64,000 nt of DNA from Nematostella vectensis (Eukaryota; Cnidaria; Anthozoa; Actiniaria; Edwardsiidae), in NCBI RefSeq assembly GCF_932526225.1, contig NC_064034.1, forward strand, positions 20,735,747-20,799,746, in the 5' to 3' direction. The first letter of the stretch is position 1; every line of letters begins with the position of its first letter. The notes under the pieces were generated by a model. It searched no databases. It was not told where the DNA came from and saw only the letters and a program-made list of their open reading frames with translations. A program made the translations under genes and the position numbers. Shown here in pieces: positions 1-11,677 of this stretch.

Positions 1-3000
1 TCTACTGCTGCCCCTATCTACCCACCCACGTTCCTGGAGTATGGAATGATCTACTGCTGCCCCTATCTACCCACCCACGTGCCTGGGGTATGGAATGATT
101 TTCTGCTGCCCCTATCTACTCACCCACGTGCCTGGGGTATGGAATGATCTACTGCCCCTATCTACCCACCCACGTGCCTGGGGTATGGAATGATCTACTG
201 CTATCCCTATCTACCCACCCACGTGCCTGGGGTATGGAATGATCTACTGCTGCCCCTATCTACCCACCCACGTGCCTGGGGTATGAAATGATCTACTGCC
301 CCTATCTACCCACCCACATGCCTGGGGTATGGAATGATCTACTGCCCCTATCTACCCACCCACGTGCCTGGGGTATGGAATGATCTACTACCCCTATCTA
401 CCCACCCACATGCCTGGGGTATGGAATGATCTACTGCTGCCCCTATCTACCCACCCACGTGCCTGGGGTATGGAATGATCTACTGCTGCCCCTATCTACC
501 CACCCACGTGCCTGGGGTATGGAATGATCTACTACCCCTATCTACCCACCCACATGCCTGGGGTATGGAATGATCTACTGCTATCCCTATCTACCCACCC
601 ACATGCCTGGGGTATGAAATGATCTACTGCTGCCCCTATCTACCCACCCACGTGCCTGGGGTATGGAATGATCTACTACCCCTATCTACCCACCCACATG
701 CCTGGGGTATGGAATGATCTACTGCTATCCCTATCTACCCACCCACATGCCTGGGGTATGAAATGATCTACTGCTGCCCCTATCTACCCACCCACGTGCC
801 TGGGGTATGGAATGATCTTCTGCTGCCCCTATCTACTCACCCACGTCCCTGGGGTATGGAATGATCTACTGCTGCCCCTATCTACCCACCCACGTCCCTG
901 GGGTATGGAATGATCTACTGCCCCTATCTACCTACCCACGTGCCTGGGGTATGGAATGATCTACTGCCCCTATCTACCTACCCACATGCCTGGGGTATGG
1001 AATGATCTACTGCTGCCCCTATCTACCCACCCACGTGCCTGGGGTATGGAATGATCTACTGCTGCCCCTATCTACCCACCCACATGCCTGGGGTATGGAA
1101 TGATCTACTGCTGCCCCTATCTACCCACCCACGTGCCTGGGGTATGGAATGATCTACTGCTGCCCCTATCTACCCACCCACATGCCTGGGGTATGGAATG
1201 ATCTACTGCTGCCCCTATCTACCCACCCACGTGTCTGGGGTATGGAATGATCTACTGCTGCCCCTATCTACCCACCCACGTGCCTGGGGTATGGAATGAT
1301 CTACTGTCCCTATCTACCCACCCACGTGTCTGGGGTATGGAATGATCTACTGCTGCCCCTTTCTACCCACCCACGTGCCTGGGGTATGGAATGATCTACT
1401 GCCCCTATCTACCCACCCACGTGCCTGGGGGTATGGAATGATCTACTGCTATCCCTATCTACCCACCCACGTGCCTGGGGTATGGAATGATCTACTGCCC
1501 CTATCTACCCACCCACGTGCCTGGGGTATGGAATGATCTACTGCTATCCCTATCTACCCACCCACGTGCCTGGGGTATGGAATGATCTACTGCTGCCCCT
1601 ATCTACCCACCCACGTGCCTGGGGTATGAAATGATCTACTGCCCCTATCTACCCACCCACATGCCTGGGGTATGGAATGATCTACTGCCCCTATCTACCC
1701 ACCCACGTGCCTGGGATATGGAATGATCTACTACCCTTATCTACCCACCCACATGACTGGGGTATGGAATGATCTACTGCTGCCCCTATCTACCCACCCA
1801 CGTGCCTGGGGAATGGAATGATCTACTACCCCTATCTACCCACCCACATGCCTGGGGTATGGAATGATCTACTGCTATCCCTATCTACCCACCCACATGC
1901 CTGGGGTATGAAATGATCTACTGCTTCCCCTATCTACCCACCCACGTGCCTGGGGTATGGAATGATCTACTACCCCTATCTACCCACCCACATGCCTGGG
2001 GTATGGAATGATCTACTGCTATCCCTATCTACCCACCCACATGCCTGGGGTATGAAATGATCTACTGCTGCCCCTATCTACCCACCCACGTGCCTGGGGT
2101 ATGGAATGATCTACTACCCCTATCTACCCACCCACATGCCTGGGGTATGGAATGATCTACTGCTATCCCTATCTACCCACCCACATGCCTGGGGTATGAA
2201 ATGATCTACTGCTGCCCCTATCTACCCACCCACGTGCCTGGGGTATGGAATGATCTACTACCCCTATCTACCCACCCACATGCCTGGGGTATGGAATGAT
2301 CTACTGCTGCCCTTATCTACCCACCCACGTGCCTGGGGTATGGAATGATCTACTGCCCCTATCTACCTACCCACATGCCTGGGGTATGGAATGATCAACT
2401 GCTGCCCCTATCTACCCACCCACGTGCCTGGGGTATGGAATGATCTACTGCTGCCCCTATCTACCCACCCACATGCCTGGGGTATTGAATGATCTACTGC
2501 TGCCCCTATCTACCCACCCACGTGTCTGGGGTATGGAATGATCTTCTGCTATCCCTATCTACCCACCCACGTGCCTGGGGTATGGAATGATCTACTGCTG
2601 CCCCTATCTACCCACCCACATGCCTGGGGTATGGAATGATCTACTGCTGCCCCTATCTACCCACCCACGTGCCTGGGGTATGGAATGATCTACTGCTGCC
2701 CCTATCTACCCACCCACGTGCCTGGGGTATGGAATGATCTACTGTCCCTATCTACCCACCCACGTGTCTGGGGTATGGAATGATCTACTGCTGCCCCTTT
2801 CTACCCACCCACGTGCCTGGGGTATGGAATGATCTACTGCCCCTATCTACCCACCCACGTGCCTGGGGGTATGGAATGATCTACTGCTATCCCTATCTAC
2901 CCACCCACGTGCCTGGGGTATGGAATGATCTACTGCTATCCCTATCTACCCACCCACGTGCCTGGGGTATGGAATGATCTACTGCTGCCCCTATCTACCC

Positions 3001-6000
3001 ACCCACGTGCCTGGGGTATGAAATGATCTACTGCCCCTATCTACCCACCCACATGCCTGGGGTATGGAATGATCTACTGCCCCTATCTACCCACCCACGT
3101 GCCTGGGATATGGAATGATCTACTACCCTTATCTACCCACCCACATGACTGGGGTATGGAATGATCTACTGCTGCCCCTATCTACCCACCCACGTGCCTG
3201 GGGTATGGAATGATCTACTACCCCTATCTACCCACCCACATGCCTGGGGTATGGAATGATCTACTGCTATCCCTATCTACCCACCCACATGCCTGGGGTA
3301 TGAAATGATCTACTGCTGCCCCTATCTACCCACCCACGTGCCTGGGGTATGGAATGATCTACTACCCCTATCTACCCACCCACATACCTGGGGTATGGAA
3401 TGATCTACTGCTATCCCTATCTACCCACCCACATGCCTGGGGTATGAAATGATCTACTGCTGCCCCTATCTACCCACCCACGTGCCTGGGGTATGGAATG
3501 ATCTACTACCCCTATCTACCCACCCACATGCCTGGGGTATGGAATGATCTACTGCTATCCCTATCTACCCACCCACATGCCTGGGGTATGAAATGATCTA
3601 CTGCTGCCCCTATCTACCCACCCACGTGCCTGGGGTATGGAATGATCTACTACCCCTATCTACCCACCCACATGCCTGGGGTATGGAATGATCTACTGCT
3701 GCCCTTATCTACCCACCCACGTGCCTGGGGTATGGAATGATCTTCTGCTATCCCTATCTACCCACCCACATGCCTGGGGTATGGAATGATCTACTGCTGC
3801 CCCTATCTACCCACCCACGTGCCTGGGGTATGGAATGATCTACTGCTGCCCCTATCTACCCACCCACGTGCCTGGGGTATGGAATGATCTACTACCCCTA
3901 TCTACCCACCCACATGCCTGGGGTATGGAATGATCTACTGCTATCCCTATCTACCCACCCACATGCCTGGGGTATGAAATGATCTACTGCTGCCCCTATC
4001 TACCCACCCACGTGCCTGGGGTATGGAATGATCTACTACCCCTATCTACCCACCCACATGCCTGGGGTATGGAATGATCTACTGCTATCCCTATCTACCC
4101 ACCCACATGCCTGGGGTATGAAATGATCTACTGCTGCCCCTATCTACCCACCCACGTGCCTGGGGTATGGAATGATCTACTACCCCTATCTACCCACCCA
4201 CATGCCTGGGGTATGGAATGATCTACTGCTGCCCCTATCTACCCACCCACGTGCCTGGGGTATGGAATGATCTTCTGCTATCCCTATCTACCCACCCACG
4301 TGCCTGGGGTATGGAATGATCTACTGCTGCCCCTATCTACCCACCCACGTCCCTGGGGTATGGAATGATGTACTGCTGCCCCTATCTACCCACCCACATG
4401 CCTGGGGTATGGAATGATCTACTGCTGCCCCTATCTACCCACCCACGTGCCTGGGGTATGGAATGATCTACTGCCCCTATCTACCTACCCACATGCCTGG
4501 GGTATGGAATGATCAACTGCTGCCCCTATCTACCCACCCACGTGCCTGGGGTATGGAATGATTTTCTGCTGCCCCTATCTACCCACCCACGTGCCTGGGT
4601 ATGGAATGATCTACTGCTGCCCCTATCTACCCACCCACGTGCCTGGGGTATGGAATGATTTTCTGCTGCCCCTATCTACTCACCCACGTGCCTGGGGTAT
4701 GGAATGATCTACTGCCCCTATCTACCCACCCACGTGCCTGGGGTATGGAATGATTTTCTGCTGCCCCTATCTACTCACCCACATGCCTGGGGTATGGAAT
4801 GATCTACTGCTGCCCCTATCTACCCACCCACGTGCCTGAGGTATGGAATGATCTACTGCCCCTATCTACCCACCTACGTGCCTGGGGTATGGAATGATTT
4901 TCTGCTGCCCCTATCTACTCACCCACGTGCCTGGGGTATGGAATGATCTACTGCCCCTATCTACCCACCCACGTGCCTGGGGTATGGAATGATCTACTGC
5001 TGCCCCTATCTACCCACCCACGTGCCTGGGGTATGGAATGATCTACTGCTGCCCCTATCTACCCACCCACGTGCCTGGGGTATGGAATGATCTACTGCTG
5101 CCCCTATCTACCCACCCACGTGCCTGGGGTATGGAATGATCTACTGCTGCCCCTATCTACCCACCCACGTGCCTGAGGTATGGAATGATCTACTGCCCCT
5201 ATCTACCCACCCACGTGCCTGGGGTATGGAATGATCTACTGCTGCCCCTATCTACCCACCCACGTGCCTGAGGTATGGAATGATCTACTGCCCCTATCTA
5301 CCCACCCACGTGCCTGGGGTATGGAATGATCTACTGCTATCCCTATCTACCCACCCACGTGCCTGGGGTATGGAATGATCTACTGCCCCTATCTACCCAC
5401 CCACGTGCCTGGGGTATGGAATGATCTACTGCTGCCCCTATCTACCCACCCACTTGGCTGGGGTATGGAATGATCTACTGCTGCCCCTATCTACCCACCC
5501 ACGTGCCTGGGGTATGGAATGATCTACTGCTGCCCCTATCTACCCACCCACGTGCCTGGGGTATGGAATGATCTACTGCCCCTATCTACCCACCCACGTG
5601 CCTGGGGTATGGAATGATTTTCTGCTGCTCCTATCTACTCACCAACGTCCCTGGGGTATGGAATGATCTACTGCTGCCCCTATCTACCCACCCACGTGCC
5701 TGGGGTATGGAATGATCTACTGCTATCCCTATCTACCCACCCACGTGCCTGGGGTATGGAATGATCTACTGATGCCCCTATCTACCCACCCACGTGCCTG
5801 GGTATGGAATGATTTACTGCTGCCCCTATCTACCCACCCACGTGCCTGGTGTATGGAATGATCTACTACCCCTATCTACCCACCCACATGCCTGGGGTAT
5901 GGAATGATCTACTGCTGCCCCTATCTACTCACCTGCATGGCTGGGGTATGGAATGATCTACTGCTGCCCCTATCTACTCACCCGCATGGCTGGGGTATGG

Positions 6001-7096
6001 AATGATCTACTGCTGCCCCTATCTACTCACCCACGTCCCTGGGGTATGGAATGATCTACTGCCCCTATCTACCCACCCACGTGCCTGGGGTATGGAATGA
6101 TCTTCTGCTATCCCTATCTACCCACCCACGTTCCTGGAGTATGGAATGATCTACTGCTATCCCTATCTACCCACCCACGTGCCAGGGGTATGAAATGATC
6201 TACTGCCCCTATCTACCCACCCACGTGCCTGGGGTATGGAATGATCTACTGCTGCCCCTATCTACCCACCCACTTGGCTGGGGTATGGAATGATCTACTG
6301 CTGCCCCTATCTACCCACCCACGTGCCTGGGGTATGGAATGATCTACTGCTGCCCCTATCTACCCACCCACGTGCCTGGGGTATGGAATGATCTACTGCC
6401 CCTATCTACCCACCCACGTGCCTGGGGTATGGAATGATTTTCTGCTGCTCCTATCTACTCACCAACGTCCCTGGGGTATGGAATGATCTACTGCTGCCCC
6501 TATCTACCCACCCACGTGCCTGGGGTATGGAATGATCTACTGCTATCCCTATCTACCCACCCACGTGCCTGGGGTATGGAATGATCTACTGATGCCCCTA
6601 TCTACCCACCCACGTGCCTGGGTATGGAATGATTTACTGCTGCCCCTATCTACCCACCCACGTGCCTGGGGTATGGAATGATCTACTACCCCTATCTACC
6701 CACCCACATGCCTGGGGTATGGAATGATCTACTGCTGCCCCTATCTACTCACCCGCATGGCTGGGGTATGGAATGATCTACTGCTGCCCCTATCTACTCA
6801 CCCGCATGGCTGGGGTATGGAATGATCTACTGCTGCCCCTATCTACTCACCCACGTCCCTGGGGTATGGAATGATCTACTGCCCCTATCTACCCACCCAC
6901 GTGCCTGGGGTATGGAATGATCTTCTGCTATCCCTATCTACCCACCCACGTTCCTGGAGTATGGAATGATCTACTGCTGCCCCTATCTACCCACCCACGT
7001 GCCTGGGGTATGGAATGATCTACTACCCCTATCTACCCACCCACGTGCCTGGGGTATTGAATGATCTACTGCTGCCCCTATCTACCCACCCACATC
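1..7096. repeat. Minisatellite, 44-49 bp unit, about 150 copies
   Basis: Head-to-tail copies of a unit built from GGTATGGAATGATCTACTG, CCCCTATCTACCCACCCA and CRTGCCTGG fill this stretch and run off the left edge. Units differ mainly by presence or absence of a CTG or CTA triplet before CCCCTATC, giving lengths near 44 and 47 bp, and by CACGTG versus CACATG. Higher-order duplication is visible: a stretch around 1342-1540 recurs at 2780-2980 (offset 1438 bp), and a rare CACTTGGCTG variant at 5451 recurs at 6271 (offset 820 bp). The short open frames inside it are repeat artefacts. The array ends at about 7096, where unique sequence begins. Confidence 0.97.
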
Positions 7097-7386
7097 ACTC
7101 GCAAATGCTCATGGTCAGGGTGGCAAACCCCCTACCCTAGTATTTCAAATAAAAGCGCACACTTAGCTGACTCAAAATCAGCTCGCGTGTAAAATCACGT
7201 TTCATAACGGTTTATTCACGCCCCGCGCCCAGGCAATAAATATCACTTTTAGTGGGAAAAACGATCGAAGAATGCATAATATGCGATGCTAAAACCTGTT
7301 AGACTGAACAACGAGTAAAGCTTTGGTAAACTTTATTTTCCTTAAAATCTAAAAGAATTATTTCGGTGACAGAAATCCCAGGCTGC

Positions 7387-7490
7387 TACCCTGGTACCAG
7401 AGGCTCCAAGCTTCGCGGCGAAAACGTTTTGAGCAAAGCTTCGCTTAAATCTTTCTCTCCGCGAAGCTCGGAGCCTCTGGTACCAGGGTA
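7387..7490. repeat. Foldback (MITE-like) hairpin
   Basis: Arms of about 32 bases at 7387-7418 and 7459-7490 are inverted copies with one mismatch. They contain the palindrome-rich string CTGGTACCAG and flank a 40-base loop. The flanking stretch 7097-8282 otherwise holds no gene I can support. From about 7650 it is a duplicated upstream segment that also precedes transporter copies 2 and 3. The ORFs overlapping the hairpin are by-products of its symmetry. A miniature inverted-repeat element is the likeliest origin, but I could not identify a target duplication. Confidence 0.6.
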
Positions 7491-8282
7491 CCAGGTTGCC
7501 CACCTTTCGCGCATGAATGGCCACATAAAGTTCGCGGCACAGCTAACGCGCGCGCTTTCATCTACATCTAAGTGGTCAATTATTAGCTGTTTTGAGGTGA
7601 AAATGCTACTCCAGAGACATGATTTGTCTTCATGTGATCATCTCTTCGCATAAGATGGGCAGCCTGGGCAGAAAGCTCAATTTACAGAAAGAAAGATAAT
7701 TTGAGCATAATTTTAAAAAATAGCACTTCTAAAAGTATAGTATGCTTTTTTTTCGAGCACAATCTACCTAACCACAACACAAAGAAAATGTTTGGGAAGC
7801 ACAGCAGACTCGTGATAAAAGGCACAAGCTTGAAATGCCGATTCGGGCTGGCAGTTGGTTCGCCGGCAGCAACCTGAAAACGGAAAAACGGAACAAAACG
7901 TAAAAACAATTAAACAATTAAAATACACGCCTAAATAAGCACATGAAAAGGAATTTGGCGCGCACCGAAGCTTAAAAAGCCCTAGTGCATTTTTGATCAA
8001 AATAGTTCGTTAGGCTGAGCTTTCAATCAACGTGTTATTTATAAAAACTTTTGAAATTCGCCAGGGCAACATTTTAATCAGTGAAACAAACCGGCAATTC
8101 TGCTTTTTTGTTAAATGATAAAAGGCGGTTGTCCAAAAATGGGTCTTTCCCGTGTTAATTCCAACAACGCTTGTCAATATTGATTTCAAAAGTAAATAAC
8201 ACAGTTCTTTTGCTTTGTTTTCAATTTTTATACTAATTTCCCCCAATTTCAATGGCTATTGTTTTACTGTTAGTGTGTTTTG

Positions 8283-8505
8283 GGATTTCGCTTGGTCAAC
8301 TCCCTGAGCGGTGTTGATTGACAGCTTACTGGGCACGAAATAGCCAATCAGCAACCGTCAATCTTAATTGAGCGGCGGGCTCACTAGAGCATGGTAGTTA
8401 TGTTTACATCGCATCTCATTATTCCCTCGCGGCGAGAATGTCCGATGAAAGACTGCTCGCAGTAAAAAGGTCAACAAAAAAAGGTAAAAAGGTCAACATT
8501 GAAGA
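8283..8505 (+). promoter_or_regulatory. Putative promoter of transporter copy 1
   Basis: This 220-bp block directly upstream of the copy 1 start codon is nearly identical upstream of copies 2 (about 16680-16907) and 3 (about 24192-24427). It carries a CCAAT-type box, CCAATCAG, at 8344-8351. The equivalents are at 16742-16749 and 24261-24268. No clear TATA box is visible. Copy 4 lacks the block altogether. Assignment as promoter is inferred from position, conservation between duplicates and the CCAAT box. Confidence 0.45.
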
Positions 8506-9789
8506 ATGGAACTCTTGAGTGAAGAAAACACTTTACTCGACATCAACATTGAACTTCCCCAAGAGAAGAAGACACTTAAGAGTAAAGAGGATCTTCGCAA
8601 CCGGAGTAGCACATGGAGAGTTACTATGAACACAATTAACTACATGGAGGGAACCGGTTTCCTCGCCTTACCGTACGCCGTGGCGCGAGGAGGGCTCGCT
8701 GGAGCCCTCAGCTTTGCTTTTGTCGGCATCCTGATGGCTTACACCTCGTATCTTCTCATTGAATGCGTTTACGAAGGGAAATCCACGAAAAGAAAGAGAG
8801 TTCATACGAGCTACCGAGACATCGCACAAGCTGCCTGGCTGCCGGCTGGAGGGACAGTGAGCATACTCTTGATCATTAACTGGTTGAATTTGATGACAGG
8901 GTACCTTGTGGTCGCAAGCTCGTTGCTAGTAGATGTGGAAATCCCGGGTTTGATTTTAACCCAATCGTCCTGGGCTGCCCTTGCTGGCGTGTGCGTGTTT
9001 CCCGCCCTGTTCTGCAAATCTCTCAAATCAATGGCCTGGGTGAGCTGCATAAGCAATATAACCCTGATAATTTCTTTCATTATTGTTTTAATAAGCGAAG
9101 TAAGTAACTACGCTGCATGGGATTTAAGAACATTGTTTTTCTGGGACACACGCGGAGTCTTGTTCTCCATCAACATCATAGTCTTTTCCTACAGCATCCA
9201 GGCGGTCGTGATCGACATTGAAGAAAGCATGACTCACAGGTCCCGATTTAATTGGGTATTGACTATGACATACTCCGCTGCTTGCGCGGTAAAAACGTTG
9301 TTTGCAGTGTTCGGATTTCTCTCGTTTAAGCAGAACACAAATCAAGTTGTGATCCTCAATATCCCTCACGGTATACCGCGCATCATCGTTATAACCGCGT
9401 TCGTGATTAGCGTTCTCTCGACTTATCCACTACCGGCACATATGCTTATCAACACCTTGCAGAATGGAAGACTTGGGGAATTGGCTAATGCTTCCGACAT
9501 CACCTCTAGACTTTTCCCATTTTTCGCTCGTTCCGTGCTAGTGATTTCTACTGTGATCGCGGCTATTTGTATTCCACACTACGCGCTTTTGACATCTCTG
9601 AGCGGTAGTATCGTCAGCTACGCAATTTGTCTGTTCTTCCCGCCAGTGTTACATCTCGGATTAAAACTCGATCAGGGAATGCCGAGGTGGCAGATGTTTG
9701 CGGATATATTTTGCATTATGTTCGCCATAGTAGGGTCTAGTCTGGGCTGCTTCGCGGCTATAGAAACAATTATCCTTACTTTGTTTTAA
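8506..9789 (+). CDS. Amino acid transporter, AA_trans/SLC32 (VIAAT)-like, copy 1
   Basis: Intronless 427-residue polytopic membrane protein. Residues 1-37 are a hydrophilic, charged N-terminus. About eleven hydrophobic segments follow, roughly at 38-60, 64-86, 114-141, 155-170, 178-198, 216-238, 250-273, 288-310, 338-360, 362-385 and 398-422. The first contains GTGFLALPYAVARGG, the unwound-helix signature of the amino acid/auxin permease fold, closest by eye to vesicular inhibitory amino acid transporters. The family is known to couple uptake of GABA, glycine or other amino acids to a proton gradient, often in synaptic or secretory vesicles. The substrate here cannot be read from sequence. 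The ATG follows TTGAAGA, conserved in all four copies. Lack of introns suggests an origin by retroposition before tandem duplication. A likely polyadenylation signal (AATAAA) lies near 9910. Confidence 0.88.
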   Translation: MELLSEENTLLDINIELPQEKKTLKSKEDLRNRSSTWRVTMNTINYMEGTGFLALPYAVARGGLAGALSFAFVGILMAYTSYLLIECVYEGKSTKRKRVHTSYRDIAQAAWLPAGGTVSILLIINWLNLMTGYLVVASSLLVDVEIPGLILTQSSWAALAGVCVFPALFCKSLKSMAWVSCISNITLIISFIIVLISEVSNYAAWDLRTLFFWDTRGVLFSINIIVFSYSIQAVVIDIEESMTHRSRFNWVLTMTYSAACAVKTLFAVFGFLSFKQNTNQVVILNIPHGIPRIIVITAFVISVLSTYPLPAHMLINTLQNGRLGELANASDITSRLFPFFARSVLVISTVIAAICIPHYALLTSLSGSIVSYAICLFFPPVLHLGLKLDQGMPRWQMFADIFCIMFAIVGSSLGCFAAIETIILTLF

Positions 9790-11306
9790 AAATCATTGCT
9801 AATCTGGGACATAAAGGTGATGGGTTGGTCAAAGAACACGTTCTTTTGGTATACCTTAAAACACGGTCGATATTTCTAGCTTTTTTTTTGTTAAGGAAGC
9901 ATTAATGTAATAAAATGTCCCTTCATTTGCTATATATGTCTCTCTCTTTAATATTACTCTTTATTATAACTCTTCAAGTTACGTAAGGGTTTTACAAAAT
10001 TTAGCACAGTTTTAACGGGTAAACAGCGCTAAAATCGTCCAGTATTCTTGCACCGCCTCGCTCGACTGACCGCAAGACTGAGGAAATGTTGACGAACTTA
10101 CTTCAAAGCAACAATGTAAATACTAATAGAATCTCATTTGTTTTATTGACTGATATTGGATGAAGGGCTATTAGACCACAAGGTATGTTAAGTCACAAAC
10201 CACGGTACACTCTTTTTTTATAAGAACGTCTAATTTTCAGTTGAAGCTGGGCCATTTGTTTTGGTGGGGACATTTCAACCCTATTCAGACTGGGCTTTTT
10301 TGAGCTGTCTCTGATTGGGGAGGGGGAGCCCCCCCCCCGTATTTCATGAACCGCATAGGCTATGACCATCAAACTTACAGACAATGATCACCAGCAGGCA
10401 AAGAGTCGTCACTCTCTATTTTGGGTGTGGTCGAATCACTAACGCATAAGATGGACAGCCTGGGCAGAAACCATATTCACAGAAAGAAATATAATTTGAG
10501 CATAATTAAAAAATAGCACTTGTAAAAGTATAGTATGCTTTTTTTTCGAGCACAATCTACCTAACCACAACACAAAGTAAATGTTTGGGAAGCACAGCAG
10601 ACTCGCGATAATAGGCACAAGCTTGAAATGTCGATTCGGGCTGGCAGTTGGTTCGCCGGCAGCAACCTGAAAACGGAAAAACGGAACAAAACGGAAAAAT
10701 TAAAATACACGTCTAAATCAGCACATGTAAGAGGCCATTGGTCAAAGTTTATTAAAGACAATGTTTGGATCTCGAAACAAAGCAAACTGCCCCTGTTTTA
10801 TATTTTTTTTCCAATAATTCTGTATTCCAAAAACCACAGGGTACCCGCTTCAAAAACAAATAATTTTGAAAATACAAGTCTGAATCAGAAAATTCCACAA
10901 CACAGGGCCCAAGCGAATTGCAGATCTAGATATCCCAGTCAACCTTGCGCGCAGGGTCTAGTTGCATCTGAAAACAGTGTGCGCTTTCAAGGAATTTGGC
11001 GCGCACCGAAGCTTAAAAAGCCCTAGCGCATTTTTGATCAAAATAGTTCGTTAGGCTGAGCTTTCAATCAACGTGTTATTTGAAAATACTTTTAAAATTT
11101 GCCAGGGCAACATTTTAATCAGTGAAACAAACCGGCAATTCTGCTTTTTTGTTAAATGATAAAAGGCGGTTGTCCAAAAATGGGTCTTTCCCGTGTTGAT
11201 TTCTACAACGCTTGTCAATATTGATTTCAAAAGTAAATAACACAGTTCTTTTGCTTTGTTTTCAATTTTTATACTAATTTCCCCCAATTTCAATGGCTAT
11301 TGTTTT
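9790..11306. repeat. Duplicated non-coding segment between transporter copies 1 and 2
   Basis: No gene is supported here. The first part (9790-10440) is a near-copy of 22674-23336 downstream of copy 2. The second part (10441-11306) is a near-copy of 23337-24175 upstream of copy 3, and of 7650-8250 upstream of copy 1. Copy 1's version lacks about 230 bases found in the other two, between the strings near 10728 and 10990. The join at about 10440 therefore marks the boundary of the tandem duplication unit. The short ORFs in it recur at equivalent positions only because the DNA is duplicated. Confidence 0.75.
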
Positions 11307-11453
11307 TACAAAAACGTAGGAAGAAACCACCGGACAGCCTCTATCTGCTGGTGTGCGTCGGACCTTGTGGTCTGCGTCGACAGTTGATTAATTAATAAAA
11401 CCTTTAAAAGAAAAAGTCGACAACAACGCAGATTTATGTTTTTTAGAACGATA

Positions 11454-11483
11454 TTTCGGCAGGCCAATACCTGCCTTCTTCAG
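11454..11483 (-). other. Hammerhead-like hairpin, minus-strand Penelope copy
   Basis: On the minus strand the order is CTGAAGA, a six-base-pair stem GGCAGG/CCTGCC with a six-base loop, then GAAA. This matches the CUGANGA, stem II and GAAA parts of the hammerhead ribozyme core, which is known from Penelope-like element termini. One extra A lies between CTGAAGA and the stem. I could not assign stems I and III or the cleavage triplet, so activity is unproven. The same structure occurs inverted at 16566-16595. Confidence 0.45.
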
Positions 11484-11522
11484 GTTATAAATGAGTTACA
11501 ATGGCATGTTATAGCTAGTATA

Positions 11523-11637
11523 TGTACAAAGTTCATTGATGATTAACTAACAAAAGGTAAAATAGTAATTGAGTGACAAAGTACAAAGTTCATTGATGAT
11601 TAACTAACAAAGGGTAAAAATAGTAATTTAGTGACTT
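11523..11637. repeat. Two-unit tandem repeat in Penelope 3' region
   Basis: Two successive units of about 57-59 bases, each containing GTACAAAGTTCATTGATGAT and a TAACTAACAAA string, lie between the end of the endonuclease frame and the element terminus. The plus-strand copy shows the same doubled unit at about 16410-16525 in inverted orientation. The duplication therefore predates the split of the two copies and belongs to the element. Confidence 0.8.
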
Positions 11638-11677
11638 ATGGAAGATGGTAAATAGGGTGGTGTGGATTACTAAGTAG

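Noticed and set aside
1342-2977. Repeated 64-65 codon ORFs in the left array
   Set aside because: Minisatellite readings with no independent coding evidence.
10628-11026. 132-codon ORF also present at 23519-23899
   Set aside because: Its conservation is explained by recent DNA duplication. It differs by an in-frame deletion, is absent upstream of copy 1, and shows no protein-like features.
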